Assembly: GCA_023422775.1 (NCBI GenBank)
Contig: JAFAGM010000093.1
Span: forward strand, 48,312 to 112,311
DNA from: Pseudomonadota bacterium
GTDB lineage: Bacteria; Pseudomonadota; Alphaproteobacteria; Rhizobiales; Xanthobacteraceae
Reading direction: 5' to 3'
DNA length: 64,000 bases
Shown here: piece by piece, positions 7,470 through 15,518 of the stretch
How the letters are laid out: every line of letters starts with the position of its first letter
Numbering within the stretch: the stretch's first letter is position 1
Program-made: the position numbers and the translations under genes
Notes under the pieces: model-generated
Databases searched by the model: none
Told to the model about the DNA's origin: nothing
What the model saw: the letters and a program-made list of their open reading frames with translations, nothing else

Positions 7470-7483
7470 TTGTGCCTGGACAA
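7470..7483. promoter_or_regulatory. NnrR/FNR-type box (TTGTGCCTGGACAA) shared by nnrS and the 65-aa gene
   Basis: Centre 7476.5. TAGGAT (7505-7510) toward nnrS and TATGCA (7447-7442) toward the small gene each place the box near -40 of a divergent promoter. The half sites are nearly the same as in the pseudoazurin box. Confidence 0.68.
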
Positions 7484-7546
7484 AGAGGCCACGGCTGGCG
7501 CAGCTAGGATAGAATTTGGAGCAGGGTCCAATGCAAGAGTAACGTC

Positions 7547-8722
7547 ATGTCGATCGCGCGTTTGAGAGATTACCGGGGCCCGGCGCTGTTCTCGTACGGC
7601 TTCCGGCCGTTCTTCTTCTTCGGGGCAGTCTATGCGGGCGCCGCCATGCTGGTGTGGTTGCCGGCCTTTTACGGGATGCTCCAACTCGGAACGGCGTTCG
7701 CGCCACGGGACTGGCACGTCCACGAGATGCTGTTTGGATATATCGCCGCTGTCGTCGCCGGGTTCCTGCTGACGGCGGTGCCCAACTGGACAGGAAGGTT
7801 GCCGCTGCAGGGCAGGCCGCTGGTGCTGCTGTTCTCCGCCTGGGTTGCGGGACGCGTTGCCGTCAGCGTTTCCGCGTGGATCGGCTGGGGGCCGGCGGCA
7901 GCGATCGATTCGCTGTTCCTGATCCTGCTTGCGGCCGCCGCCGCGCGCGAGATCATTGCCGGCAGGAAGTGGGGCAACCTCAAGATCGTCGTCATTGTCG
8001 GCCTGCTGGCAGCCGGTAACCTCGCGTTTCACCTGGAGGCGCATTTCACGGGGGTGGCGGAATACGCAACCCGTGGCGGCGTCGCCATGGTGATCGTGCT
8101 GATCGCGCTGATCGGCGGGCGCATCATTCCGAGCTTCACACGCAACTGGCTGGCGCGGCAGGGACCGGGAAGAATGCCATCGCCGTTCGGCCGCTTCGAT
8201 GCCGCAACGATGGCCGTTACCGTGTTCGTGCTTGCGCTATGGGTGGCACGACCGCTGGACCGGATCAGCGGCGTGCTGCTGCTGGCATGCGGCCTCATGC
8301 ACATCGTTCGCCTGGTGCGCTGGACCGGCTACCGCACGTTCGCGGACCGCCTGGTGCTGATCCTGCACGTCGCCTATGCCTTCATCCCTGCGGGCTTCAT
8401 CCTCACCGCGCTCTCTGCGTTCGATCTGATTGCGCCAGGCGCCGGGATCCACGCATGGACGGGTGGCGCCATCGGCACGATGACGCTCGCGGTGATGAGC
8501 CGGGCCACGCTTGGGCACACCGGGCGGCAGCTGGAGGCCTCCGCGGCGACGCATCTGATCTATGCGTCGGTCATCGTCGCTGCTCTGGCGAGGGTCTGCG
8601 CTGCGCTGGAAGTCGATCACACCCAGGCGCTGCTGGTTGTTTCCGGCATTGCCTGGGCGGCGGCATTTCTCGGATTTGCCGCCGCCTATTCGGTGGCGTT
8701 CTGGTCGCCGCGGCGGTTCTGA
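7547..8722 (+). CDS. nnrS: NnrS, haem/copper membrane protein of the NO response
   Basis: A 391-aa polytopic inner-membrane protein with about 12 hydrophobic segments. The NnrS family hallmarks are visible: FSYGFRPFFFFGA near residue 17, WHVHEMLFGYIAAVVAGFLLTAVPNWTGR near 55-85, GGRIIPSFTRNWL near 190 and HAWTGGAIGTMTLAVMSRATLGH near 305. The conserved His residues are thought to bind haem/copper. NnrS relieves nitrosative stress and is normally activated by NnrR or NorR. The box at 7470 and the neighbouring nnrR agree with that. GTAACGTC precedes the ATG, with only a weak ribosome site. Confidence 0.93.
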   Translation: MSIARLRDYRGPALFSYGFRPFFFFGAVYAGAAMLVWLPAFYGMLQLGTAFAPRDWHVHEMLFGYIAAVVAGFLLTAVPNWTGRLPLQGRPLVLLFSAWVAGRVAVSVSAWIGWGPAAAIDSLFLILLAAAAAREIIAGRKWGNLKIVVIVGLLAAGNLAFHLEAHFTGVAEYATRGGVAMVIVLIALIGGRIIPSFTRNWLARQGPGRMPSPFGRFDAATMAVTVFVLALWVARPLDRISGVLLLACGLMHIVRLVRWTGYRTFADRLVLILHVAYAFIPAGFILTALSAFDLIAPGAGIHAWTGGAIGTMTLAVMSRATLGHTGRQLEASAATHLIYASVIVAALARVCAALEVDHTQALLVVSGIAWAAAFLGFAAAYSVAFWSPRRF

Positions 8723-8798
8723 TAACTTCGAACCGGCGCCAAGCCAAAGAGCCGATGTTGCCGTTAGCCTGTCAGGTAACGTGGCTCCGGCTGCGCTT

Positions 8799-9032
8799 TC
8801 ATGGCGGGGCTGGACGGCTTGACGGGTTTGCGAACCCGCGATGGTCGTCCGCCAGGTGCATCACCTCGACACAGTCGGCGTTCAGTCGTTCGTTGTCGAC
8901 CAACTGTTCCGCCAGCACCAGCGCCTGCGACGGGCCGTCCGACCGGACGTCGACCTGGTGCTGGAGGCACTTGAAACCGTGGCCATCCGAACTCAGGAGA
9001 TCCTTGTAGAAGGAGACGCGGTAAGTGTTCAT
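8799..9032 (-). CDS. Conserved small hypothetical protein (77 aa)
   Basis: Starts MNTYRVSFYKDLLSSDGHGF and continues with an alpha/beta pattern (QHQVDVRSDGPSQALVLAEQ) and a Pro/Arg-poor core, ending NPSSRPAPP. Start 9032 is favoured over 9050 because GGAGG lies 8 bases before it. No signal or membrane segment. It lies 35 bp downstream of fixK on the same strand, so it may be the last gene of the fix transcript. I recall similar small proteins in bradyrhizobia but know no function. Confidence 0.6.
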   Translation of the reverse strand: MNTYRVSFYKDLLSSDGHGFKCLQHQVDVRSDGPSQALVLAEQLVDNERLNADCVEVMHLADDHRGFANPSSRPAPP

Positions 9033-9067
9033 CCTGTTACCCTCCGGCATCCGGTCGCAGTTTGCGC

Positions 9068-9772
9068 TCAGACGTCCATGTCGGCCAGCCGCTGGCGATT
9101 GCGCAGCACGATCTGGCGGGCGCTCGAAAACACCAGGACGCCCTGGTCGCTAAGCTGCGAAAGTGTCCGCGACACCGTTTCCAGCGTCAGCCCGAGATAA
9201 TCGCCGATGTCGCGGCGGCACATCGGTAGCGCCAACATGCCGGCCCTGGTAAGCCTGCGATCCATCTCCAGCAGGAACGTGGCAACCTTTTCCATCGCGG
9301 TCTTGCGGCCGAGCAGCAGCATGTGATCTTCGGCGTGCCGGAGCTCGCTGGCCGTCATGATCCAGAGATGATGGGCAACCTTTACATTCGTTCCTGCGGC
9401 GGCTTCGAGATTGGGTCGCTTGACCAGCCGGACGGTGGTGTCGACGATGGCTTCGGCTGTCAGGCGATGGGCCGGACCGGAATCGAGGCCGAACACGTCA
9501 CCCGGCAGCAGGAACGCGCCGATCTGGCGCCGCCCGTCATTCAGAAGCTTGTAGGTGCGAACGGCACCACGGATCACCTGATAGACGTATTCGGCAGGCT
9601 CGCTTTCGCCGTAGATTTCCTCGTCCTTCCGGTAGGAATACTCGGTGGCGATCACGCCCGTACAGCTGGCGATCAGGCCGAACTGGTCGACGGTGGGGGC
9701 CATCGGTGGGCGGGAGGCGTTAAAGCCCTTGGCTGCCGGGACTGACGGGGTGGTGATCGTCTGGGTGCGCAT
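9068..9772 (-). CDS. fixK: FixK2-type Crp/Fnr regulator of the low-oxygen regulon
   Basis: Distributes the FixLJ oxygen signal by activating TTGA-N6-TCAA promoters. It has a cyclic-nucleotide-like beta-roll (GAVRTYKLLNDGRRQIGAFLLPGDVFG), a dimer helix and the recognition helix DYLGLTLETVSRTLSQL. It lacks the FNR cysteine cluster, as FixK does. A Cys in PMCRRDIGDYLG, just before the helix-turn-helix, matches the redox-sensitive Cys183 described for B. diazoefficiens FixK2. GAGGAG lies 6 bases before ATG 9772; the ATG at 9778 abuts the Shine-Dalgarno sequence and is less likely. The gene order fixL-fixJ-receiver-fixK is that of Bradyrhizobium. Activation by FixJ is expected, and the leader 9779-9890 contains an unusual C7 tract and CCTAAGG. 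Confidence 0.92.
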   Translation of the reverse strand: MRTQTITTPSVPAAKGFNASRPPMAPTVDQFGLIASCTGVIATEYSYRKDEEIYGESEPAEYVYQVIRGAVRTYKLLNDGRRQIGAFLLPGDVFGLDSGPAHRLTAEAIVDTTVRLVKRPNLEAAAGTNVKVAHHLWIMTASELRHAEDHMLLLGRKTAMEKVATFLLEMDRRLTRAGMLALPMCRRDIGDYLGLTLETVSRTLSQLSDQGVLVFSSARQIVLRNRQRLADMDV

Positions 9773-9778
9773 TGCCAT

Positions 9779-9890
9779 CTCCTCGAAGCGGGATGGCTTT
9801 GTTTACGGAGGATTGCTGCGGCCTGATATTTCGGTCGATATCCTAAGGACCCCCCCTTACGGGATCCTACGGAGTTGACCGGACCTCTTT
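9779..9890 (-). promoter_or_regulatory. fixK leader, candidate FixJ-controlled promoter
   Basis: 112 bp between the receiver gene and fixK. On the minus strand it reads CCGTAAGGGGGGGTCCTTAGG near 9870-9845, a G7 tract flanked by TAAGG/CCTTA. No TTG-N8-CAA site is present, consistent with FixJ rather than FixK control. Assignment rests on gene order, not on a recognised FixJ consensus. Confidence 0.35.
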
Positions 9891-9891
9891 C

Positions 9892-10266
9892 TCAGGGCCG
9901 GCCGCCGGCGTCGCGCGCATCGATGGCGCTTCGGACGCATTCGACCAGATTTTCCTCGAGGTTGGGCTTCAACAGCACCCGACGCACCCCGGCCGAACTG
10001 GCCCTGGCCGAGATGCTTTCATCCGGATACCCCGTGATCATGACGATTGGCGTCGAGACGTTGAGGCGCCGCAGCCGCAGGGTCAATTCCAGACCATCCA
10101 TCTCGGCCATCTTGTAGTCCACGACAAGGCAATCCGCCCGATGCCGGGTGGAGGACCCAAGCAAAGCCGCCCCGCTGCGGAAGGTTCGGACGTCGAACCC
10201 TTCGGTTTCCAGGAGAAATCGCAGGGATGTACGGACGTCGTAGTCGTCATCCACGACATAGATCAT
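9892..10266 (-). CDS. Single-domain response regulator between fixJ and fixK
   Basis: A stand-alone receiver of 124 aa: MIYVVDDD acidic pocket, phosphoacceptor D50 in CLVVDYKMAEMDG, Thr in PIVMITGYP and Lys in RRVLLKPNL. There is no output domain, so it may act as a phosphate sink or partner for FixL or another kinase. Start 10266 (GGAAAAACG before ATG) is preferred over 10329. A perfect FixK box at 10363 with TAACTT as -10 puts transcription start near 10329, and 124 aa is the normal receiver length. The gene occupies the same position as the receiver gene in the B. diazoefficiens fixLJ-fixK2 cluster. Confidence 0.88.
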   Translation of the reverse strand: MIYVVDDDYDVRTSLRFLLETEGFDVRTFRSGAALLGSSTRHRADCLVVDYKMAEMDGLELTLRLRRLNVSTPIVMITGYPDESISARASSAGVRRVLLKPNLEENLVECVRSAIDARDAGGRP

Positions 10267-10362
10267 CGTTTTTCCGGGCGGAGAGCCTGTCCCGCTTTCA
10301 CCGTCGGGGTTGTCTTGGGCACCAATCATCCGGACAAGTTAGCCGGTTTGCCTGTTGCCGGA

Positions 10363-10376
10363 TTGACTTGGCTCAA
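10363..10376. promoter_or_regulatory. FixK2/FNR box (TTGACTTGGCTCAA) overlapping the fixJ stop codon
   Basis: Perfect TTGA-N6-TCAA site. The fixJ stop codon (10373-10375) lies inside it. TAACTT at 10341-10336 is spaced as a -10, giving transcription of the receiver gene from about 10329. This implies FixK feedback on the receiver gene independent of the fixLJ transcript. Confidence 0.72.
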
Positions 10377-10990
10377 TCTTCGACGATTCCAGCCCGGATC
10401 GCGAACCGGACCAGTTCGGAAAGGTTGCCGGCCTGCATCTTGGTCATGACGTTCGCCCGGTAGACCTCAACCGTGCGGGGACTGATATCGTATTCCCTGG
10501 CGATCGTCTTGTTCGATTGCCCCGTCACCAGCCCCTGCATCACCTGGCGCTCGCGCTGGGTAAGGCTCGCCACCCGCGCCGCCATATCGGCCGAAGCCGC
10601 ATCGCTTTTCGAGCCGCTCTGCTGCTCCAAAAGCGCGGTCTCGATCATTCCGATCAGCCGCTCATCCTCGAACGGCTTTTCCAGAAAATCGATCGCGCCC
10701 AGTTTCATCGCTTCGACGGCCAGCGGCACGTCGCCGTGGCCGGTCATCACGATCACGGGAAGCTTTCGGGCACCCGAATTTAGCCGGCGCAGCAACTCCA
10801 TCCCGTCGATGCCGGGCATGCGCACGTCCGTCACCAGGCAGCCGGGCTCCAGTCTTGCAAGTTCGTCCAGAAACACCTGAGCGGAATTGAAAACGCGCAC
10901 AGTGAAGCCGGCCGAGCCCAGGAGAAAATCCAGTGAGTCGCGCATCGCCGGATCGTCGTCGACGACATAGACGTTCTTATCCTGCGACAT
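10373..10990 (-). CDS. fixJ: FixJ, oxygen-responsive two-component regulator
   Basis: 205 aa with an N-terminal receiver (VVDDDPAMRDSL, phosphoacceptor D55 in CLVTDVRMPG, T in VIVMTGHGDVPLAVEAMKLGAIDFLEKPF) and a C-terminal LuxR/NarL-type helix-turn-helix (LTQRERQVMQGLVTGQSNKTIAREYDISPRTVEVYRANVMTKM). Phosphorylated by FixL at low oxygen, it turns on fixK. The start overlaps the end of fixL by 14 bases, so the two are translationally coupled, as in other rhizobia. Confidence 0.96.
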   Translation of the reverse strand: MSQDKNVYVVDDDPAMRDSLDFLLGSAGFTVRVFNSAQVFLDELARLEPGCLVTDVRMPGIDGMELLRRLNSGARKLPVIVMTGHGDVPLAVEAMKLGAIDFLEKPFEDERLIGMIETALLEQQSGSKSDAASADMAARVASLTQRERQVMQGLVTGQSNKTIAREYDISPRTVEVYRANVMTKMQAGNLSELVRFAIRAGIVED

Positions 10991-12512
10991 CGATCATATC
11001 CTTGGCAGGCGCAGCGGGCAGGGTGAAGCGGAACGTGGCGCCGCCGGACGAGTTCGTCTCAGCCCACATCCGGCCGCCATGGGTTTCGATGATCGTCCGG
11101 CTGATCGAGAGACCAACACCCATGCCGGCTTCCTTGGTGGTGAAAAATGGCTGGAACAGATTTGCAGGGGCACCGTCGGCGAAACCGGATCCGGTGTCCG
11201 AAACGGCCAGTTCGATCATGTCATCTGCGGCCCTGGTGTTTGAGGCTATCAGTTCGCGATGCGTCGAATGCTCCATCGCCTCCAGCGCGTTGCGGAACAG
11301 GTTGACCAGCACCTGCTGAATCTGGACCCTGTCGGCAAGCACCAGATCGCACGACGGATCCAGGTTGAAGCGCAGGAACACGCCCTGCTCCCGGGCGCCC
11401 GTGAGCCCGAGGGCGCCGGCCTCTTCGACCATCTTCGAAAGGCGCTCCACGCGCTTCTCGGACGCGTCGCGCGCGACGAAGTTGCGCAATCGCCTGATGA
11501 TGTCGCCGGCGCGCATCGCCTGCTCCGCGGCGCGATCGAGTGCTGCTTCGATCTTCGGCGCGTTCGCATCGGTGCTGCCGGCCAGCAGGCGGCGCGATCC
11601 CTTCATGTAGTTGCTGATCGCCGACAGCGGCTGATTGAGTTCGTGGGCGAGGGCGGATGCCATCTCGCCCATCGCAGTGAGGCGGGAGACGTGGACCAGT
11701 TCGGATTGCAGTTCCTGCAACCTTGCCTGGGTTTGCTGCTGCTCGGTGAGGTCGCGGACGAAGCCGGTGAAGTACGGCTTTCCACCCGACTGCATCTCGC
11801 CGATGGTGAGGTGCATCGGAAACGTGGTGCCGTCCCTGCGCATGCCGGTCACGATACGGCCGATGCCGATGATGTGCCGTTCTCCGGTCTTCAGGTAGCG
11901 GGCGAGGTAGCCGTCATGGCGGCTGCGATCCGGCTCCGGCATCAACTCGCTGATGTTTTTTCCGATCGCTTCGGGCTCGGTGTAGCCGAACTGCCGCTCG
12001 GCGGCGCTGGAGAAGAACTGCATGATGCCATGCTCGTCGATCACGATCATCGCATCCGGGACCGTATCCAGGATCGAGCGGAAATGCTTCTCGCGGACCC
12101 TGACGGCGTCCTCCAGGCGCTTCTCATGGTCAATATCGATCACGACGCCGATGAGTCGCGCTGGCGCGCCATCGGAGCCGTTGACGACGGTGCCGAGTGC
12201 TCGCACCCAATGGCCTTCCTCCGATCGGGGCAGCCGGTACCGAATGTCGAAATTGCACCCGGTGGCGATCGACTGCTGCAGTGCTGCTTCGGTGCGACCG
12301 CGATCCTGCGGTTCCAGCAGGGAGAGGAAAAACTCGTAGTCGACGGGCGCATCGGTCGCTACGCCGAAGAGCGTTCGGGTGGTGTTGGACCAGTCCAGCT
12401 TCCGGATCGAAAGATCCAGGTCCCAGGTGCCGACACCCGACCTCTCGGCAGCGCTGCGTACATTCTCGTCGAGCGGATCCTGGTTCAGGAACGATCGGTC
12501 GGCGTCAATCAT
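10977..12512 (-). CDS. fixL: FixL, haem-PAS oxygen sensor histidine kinase
   Basis: Cytoplasmic oxygen sensor that phosphorylates FixJ when its haem is deoxygenated. Order: N-terminal PAS (about 20-130), haem PAS (about 140-260; MPEPDRSRHDGYLARY and HIIGIGRIVTG), HisKA (about 270-340; ALAHELNQPLSAISNYMKG) and HATPase (about 385-500; NLFRNALEAM, DTGSGF, GMGVGLSISR). From start 12512 the haem His is H199, the distal Arg R219 and the phospho-His H290, one less than in B. japonicum FixL (H200, R220, H291). This strongly supports that start over 12599. There are no membrane segments, as in B. japonicum. The ribosome site is weak (CGAAAG). Confidence 0.95.
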   Translation of the reverse strand: MIDADRSFLNQDPLDENVRSAAERSGVGTWDLDLSIRKLDWSNTTRTLFGVATDAPVDYEFFLSLLEPQDRGRTEAALQQSIATGCNFDIRYRLPRSEEGHWVRALGTVVNGSDGAPARLIGVVIDIDHEKRLEDAVRVREKHFRSILDTVPDAMIVIDEHGIMQFFSSAAERQFGYTEPEAIGKNISELMPEPDRSRHDGYLARYLKTGERHIIGIGRIVTGMRRDGTTFPMHLTIGEMQSGGKPYFTGFVRDLTEQQQTQARLQELQSELVHVSRLTAMGEMASALAHELNQPLSAISNYMKGSRRLLAGSTDANAPKIEAALDRAAEQAMRAGDIIRRLRNFVARDASEKRVERLSKMVEEAGALGLTGAREQGVFLRFNLDPSCDLVLADRVQIQQVLVNLFRNALEAMEHSTHRELIASNTRAADDMIELAVSDTGSGFADGAPANLFQPFFTTKEAGMGVGLSISRTIIETHGGRMWAETNSSGGATFRFTLPAAPAKDMIDVAG

Positions 12513-12685
12513 GTTTCGCTTTCGAGAGCCTTCCCAGTTGCCGGAAATCGCGTCCAATCGGGCCGGCGATGGAACCGCGACGAAATTTGTTACTAGCACC
12601 TACCGCATTGAAATAGAACGAAATTCTCAACGATTGCGGCGACGTGGCGCGCCGGCGGATGCCGCATCCGCGCGAATCGAAGCCC

Positions 12686-12699
12686 TTGATCTAGGTCAG
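12686..12699. promoter_or_regulatory. Near-consensus FixK/FNR box (TTGATCTAGGTCAG) before usp
   Basis: Matches TTGAT-N4-GTCAA except the last base. TAGGAT at 12721-12726 is spaced as a -10 with the box at about -40. The region 12513-12782 also serves as fixL upstream sequence and holds no other site I can see. Confidence 0.5.
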
Positions 12700-12782
12700 T
12701 TTCCATCGGCCACGGGGCGTTAGGATGCCTCCCGTAGACCGGGCGCTCGCAAGACATTTCGCGCCGGCAGGTGGAGCAGGCG

Positions 12783-13610
12783 ATGAATTACAGAACTGTC
12801 ATGGTAGGACTGGCGTTGGACCGACCAAACGACGCTTGCCTCACGGTAGCCGGCGATCTTGCGGAGCGATTCGGGGCTCGCGTCATCGGGGTAGCCGCTT
12901 CGGACCTCAGGCCGCCAATGTATTTCGCGAGCGGCAAGTTTGCGCAAAAGCTGTTCGATGAGGAGGCGGCCGCGGTCCAGAAGGAATTGTCGGAACTCGA
13001 ACAGGAGTTTCGCGCCGCGGTCGAAAAGCGCGCGCCGTCGGTGGAGTGGCGCTCCGCACGCGCGCTGCCGGTACGGTACATGCTGCAGCAGGCGAGGGCC
13101 GCCGATATCATCGTGGTCGGCGCACGAACGGAAACCATGGTCGATCCCTACGCGGCTCCGGATCCGAGCGATCTGGTGATGCAGGCAGGCCGTCCGCTCG
13201 TCGTCGTGCCTCCAGCCGTGCAGTGGCTGGATCTGAGGAGCGTTCTGGTGGCCTGGAAGGACGTGCGCGAAGCGCGCCGGGCTGTGTTCGACGCGTTGCC
13301 GATCCTGGCGGCGGCAAAAGAAGTCACGATCGCTGAAATTCCCGAGCAGGACACCGATCGCGCCGATGCATTGTCGCGGGTCGCCGACGTGGCAGCGTGG
13401 CTGCGCGGTCACGGCATCGTGGCAAACACCAACGTTCCCGAAAAGCCCGTCGGGGTCAGCGAACAACTCGACAAGATCGCTACCAACATAGGCGCCGGCG
13501 CCGTAATTGCCGGCGCCTACGGCCACTCACGTCTGCGCGAATGGGTGCTCGGTGGCGTAACGCGCCACCTTGCAACCGAATCGCGCCGCTGCGCGTTTCT
13601 GTCCCGCTGA
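12783..13610 (+). CDS. Universal stress protein, tandem UspA domains
   Basis: 275 aa with two UspA-like halves. The second ends in GAGAVIAGAYGHSRLREWVLGGVTRHL, which matches the ATP-binding G-2x-G-9x-G(S/T) region except that the last residues are altered (RHLATESRR). Anaerobically induced Usp proteins of this type aid survival during energy starvation in other proteobacteria. GGTGGAGC precedes ATG 12783. The gene is followed after 27 bases by a CBS protein and preceded by a near-consensus FixK box. Confidence 0.88.
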   Translation: MNYRTVMVGLALDRPNDACLTVAGDLAERFGARVIGVAASDLRPPMYFASGKFAQKLFDEEAAAVQKELSELEQEFRAAVEKRAPSVEWRSARALPVRYMLQQARAADIIVVGARTETMVDPYAAPDPSDLVMQAGRPLVVVPPAVQWLDLRSVLVAWKDVREARRAVFDALPILAAAKEVTIAEIPEQDTDRADALSRVADVAAWLRGHGIVANTNVPEKPVGVSEQLDKIATNIGAGAVIAGAYGHSRLREWVLGGVTRHLATESRRCAFLSR

Positions 13611-13637
13611 AGGACTGGACGATCATGAGGACTTGCC

Positions 13638-14063
13638 GTGCATAGATTTCTCGAAGCCAGCGCCGGCCAATTCATGACGCGCACGGTGAAGACGGTCACC
13701 CGCGACACCTCCATGCGCGATCTGCAGCGAATGTTCGACGAGGACGGCTTCAACTACTATCCGGTCCGCGAGGGCGAGGACATCGTCGGGGTCGTGAGCA
13801 ATTTCGACTTTCTCAAATGCTTCGCGTTCAATCCGGGCCGCATGGTTCCCGCGTATGACGACCTGTTGTCCCGGACTGTGGCGGACGTCATGACGCCGGA
13901 ATTCATCTATGTCGATCCAGCGACCAAGCTGACACGGGTGTTGCAGCTGATGGTGGACCACCGGATGAAGAGCATTCCCGTGCTGGATGCCAACCAACGG
14001 TTGGCAGGGATCATATCGCGCGAAGACATCATGCGCGCGGTGACCGAGAGCACGCGCGCGTAA
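13638..14063 (+). CDS. CBS-pair protein (GTG start)
   Basis: 141 aa, a tandem CBS (Bateman) module: first CBS QFMTRTVKTVTRDTSMRDLQRMF...VGVVSNFDFLK, second VADVMTPEFIYVDPATKLTRVLQLMVDHRMKSIPVLD...AGIISREDIMRAV. Such modules bind adenine nucleotides and report energy charge. The start is GTG 13638 with GAGGA 8 bases upstream. It is co-directional with usp (27-base gap) and probably in its operon; the repeat hairpin at 14086 may end the transcript. Confidence 0.85.
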   Translation: MHRFLEASAGQFMTRTVKTVTRDTSMRDLQRMFDEDGFNYYPVREGEDIVGVVSNFDFLKCFAFNPGRMVPAYDDLLSRTVADVMTPEFIYVDPATKLTRVLQLMVDHRMKSIPVLDANQRLAGIISREDIMRAVTESTRA

Positions 14064-14085
14064 GCCGACCGGTGGCGCTGCGCTT

Positions 14086-14188
14086 AGAGCCTTGCCGGTT
14101 CTGATTGAATCAGAACCGGGCTCTAGTCTTTTGTTTTGACGCGTTTTCTTTACGCGAACCGGTATCCACTTCGCTCGAAAACGCTCTA
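14086..14188. repeat. Bradyrhizobial interspersed repeat (hairpin plus TTTTGACGCG core)
   Basis: The left part is a hairpin, AGAGC...CCGGTTCTGATT paired with AATCAGAACCGG...GCTCT (14086-14124), followed by TCTTTTGTTTT, and can terminate transcription. The right part (14134-14188) begins TTTTGACGCGTTTTCTT and ends CGCTCGAAAACGCTCTA. The right part recurs in opposite orientation at 46230-46283. I recall this element as highly repeated in Bradyrhizobium genomes. Confidence 0.8.
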
Positions 14189-14908
14189 ACCGCTTTTTGC
14201 CATCTCGATATCTTCGGGCGACTGCAGATACATCCCGGACATGACGTCAACCCAGCTCAGATGGTCGTGAACCTTCCTCACGCCCGCAACGTTCTCGGTG
14301 GCAACGATGGCGGCCTTCCGGGACTCCTCGTCGGTGATCACGCCGCTGAGATGGACGATGCCGTCGCGCACGATGACACTGAGGCCGAACGGGCTCCAGT
14401 CGTGCTTCTCGATCGCCCGGATGATGCGGCTGCGGATATGGTCGTCGTCGGCGGTCGGATCGGGAATTTCGCGAGCAAGGCTCGCCACCGCGTGCAGCAG
14501 GTTGGCGCGCGACACGATCCCCACGAGCTTGCCGTCGCGCAGCACCGGCATGCGCTTGATGCCGTTGGCTTCCATCGCGTTGACGATTTCCTCCAGTGTC
14601 GCATCCTCGGCGATGGTGAGCGGTTCGTGGGTCATGACCTCGGAGACCTTGCGGCCGTGCTCCCGCACGTATTGGGTTGCGTCGGCACCCATCAGAAAGG
14701 TGAGCCAGCGGCTGCGCTTCTTCTGCGTGCCGATCTCGCCGCGGCGAATGAAATCGCCTTCGGAGACGATGCCGACGAGCTTGCCGGTTGCATCGACCAC
14801 CGGAAGCCCGCTGACATGGTGCTTCAACATGGTGTTGGCAGCTTCGAGGATGGTGGCGTCCGGCGCGACAGTGACAACGGAGCGGGTCATGATCTGATGG
14901 GCGCGCAT
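14186..14908 (-). CDS. CBS-pair protein with C-terminal BON domain
   Basis: 240 aa: CBS1 (HQIMTRSVVTVAPDATILEAANTML...VGIVSEGDFIRRG), CBS2 (VSEVMTHEPLTIAEDATLEEIVNAM...VGIVSRANLLHAV) and a BON domain from about 160 (DDHIRSRIIRAIEKHDW...VHLSGVITDEESRKAAIVATENVAGVRKVHDHL). BON domains attach to phospholipid or act in the envelope, but no signal peptide is present. AGGAG precedes ATG 14908. It is 72 bp downstream of hsp20 on the same strand and may be co-transcribed from the FixK box at 15519. Its stop overlaps the end of the interspersed repeat. Confidence 0.85.
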   Translation of the reverse strand: MRAHQIMTRSVVTVAPDATILEAANTMLKHHVSGLPVVDATGKLVGIVSEGDFIRRGEIGTQKKRSRWLTFLMGADATQYVREHGRKVSEVMTHEPLTIAEDATLEEIVNAMEANGIKRMPVLRDGKLVGIVSRANLLHAVASLAREIPDPTADDDHIRSRIIRAIEKHDWSPFGLSVIVRDGIVHLSGVITDEESRKAAIVATENVAGVRKVHDHLSWVDVMSGMYLQSPEDIEMAKSG

Positions 14909-14980
14909 ATAACGATCTCCTGTTCGACATCATCGCGAAGCGGCGGAGTACTGCCCGCGGCAGCGCCCCGCCGGTTTCGT

Positions 14981-15454
14981 TCAGGCCGCGGCTGACTTGA
15001 TCTCGATCTGCTTGGTCTGCTTCGGAGCCGGCTTCTGCACGGTGACCTTCAGTACACCATTGGCGATCTCAGCCGAGATGTCCTCGACCTTGACGCCGGC
15101 GGGGAGTTCGACCGACCGCGAGAACGAGCCGTAGCTGCGCTCGACCAGATGATAATCCTTGTTCTTCTCTTCGCGCTCGTTCTTTTTCTCGCCCCGGATG
15201 GTCAGTAGGTTGTCGGCCACGTTGAGCTCGACGTCCTTCTTCTCCAGCCCCGGAAGTTCGGCCGTAATCTCGATCGCCTTGTCGGTTTCGCTGATGTCCA
15301 TGCTCGGCATCGTCGTCGTGGCGAAGCCGGGGATGTTGCGCGTAACGCCCTCGAACAGGCGATCGATTTCCTGCTGCAGAAACGAGAATGGGTTGGTGTC
15401 GCGGCGGGTGACGGCGCGCTGGGTTCCAACCGGGACCACTGATTTCGTATCCAT
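14981..15454 (-). CDS. Small heat-shock protein, Hsp20/alpha-crystallin family
   Basis: 157 aa. The alpha-crystallin domain (about 50-145) shows MPSMDISETDKAIEITAELPG, NLLTIRGEKK and the GVLKVTVQKP strand. The C-terminal I-x-I motif is in KQIEIKSA. It is an ATP-independent holdase. AGGAGG precedes ATG 15454. A perfect FixK box at 15519 with TAGCAT (15496-15491) as -10 suggests low-oxygen induction. No ROSE-type thermosensor is obvious in the short leader. Confidence 0.92.
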   Translation of the reverse strand: MDTKSVVPVGTQRAVTRRDTNPFSFLQQEIDRLFEGVTRNIPGFATTTMPSMDISETDKAIEITAELPGLEKKDVELNVADNLLTIRGEKKNEREEKNKDYHLVERSYGSFSRSVELPAGVKVEDISAEIANGVLKVTVQKPAPKQTKQIEIKSAAA

Positions 15455-15518
15455 GGAGTGCCTCCTGGTTAAAGCCGTACTGGCGACTGCATGCTAGGAG
15501 ATGGCGACCCCCGCCTGT

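Noticed and set aside
12600..12685. Small gene between fixL and usp
   Set aside because: Short frames on both strands lack ribosome sites; the region is best read as two promoters.
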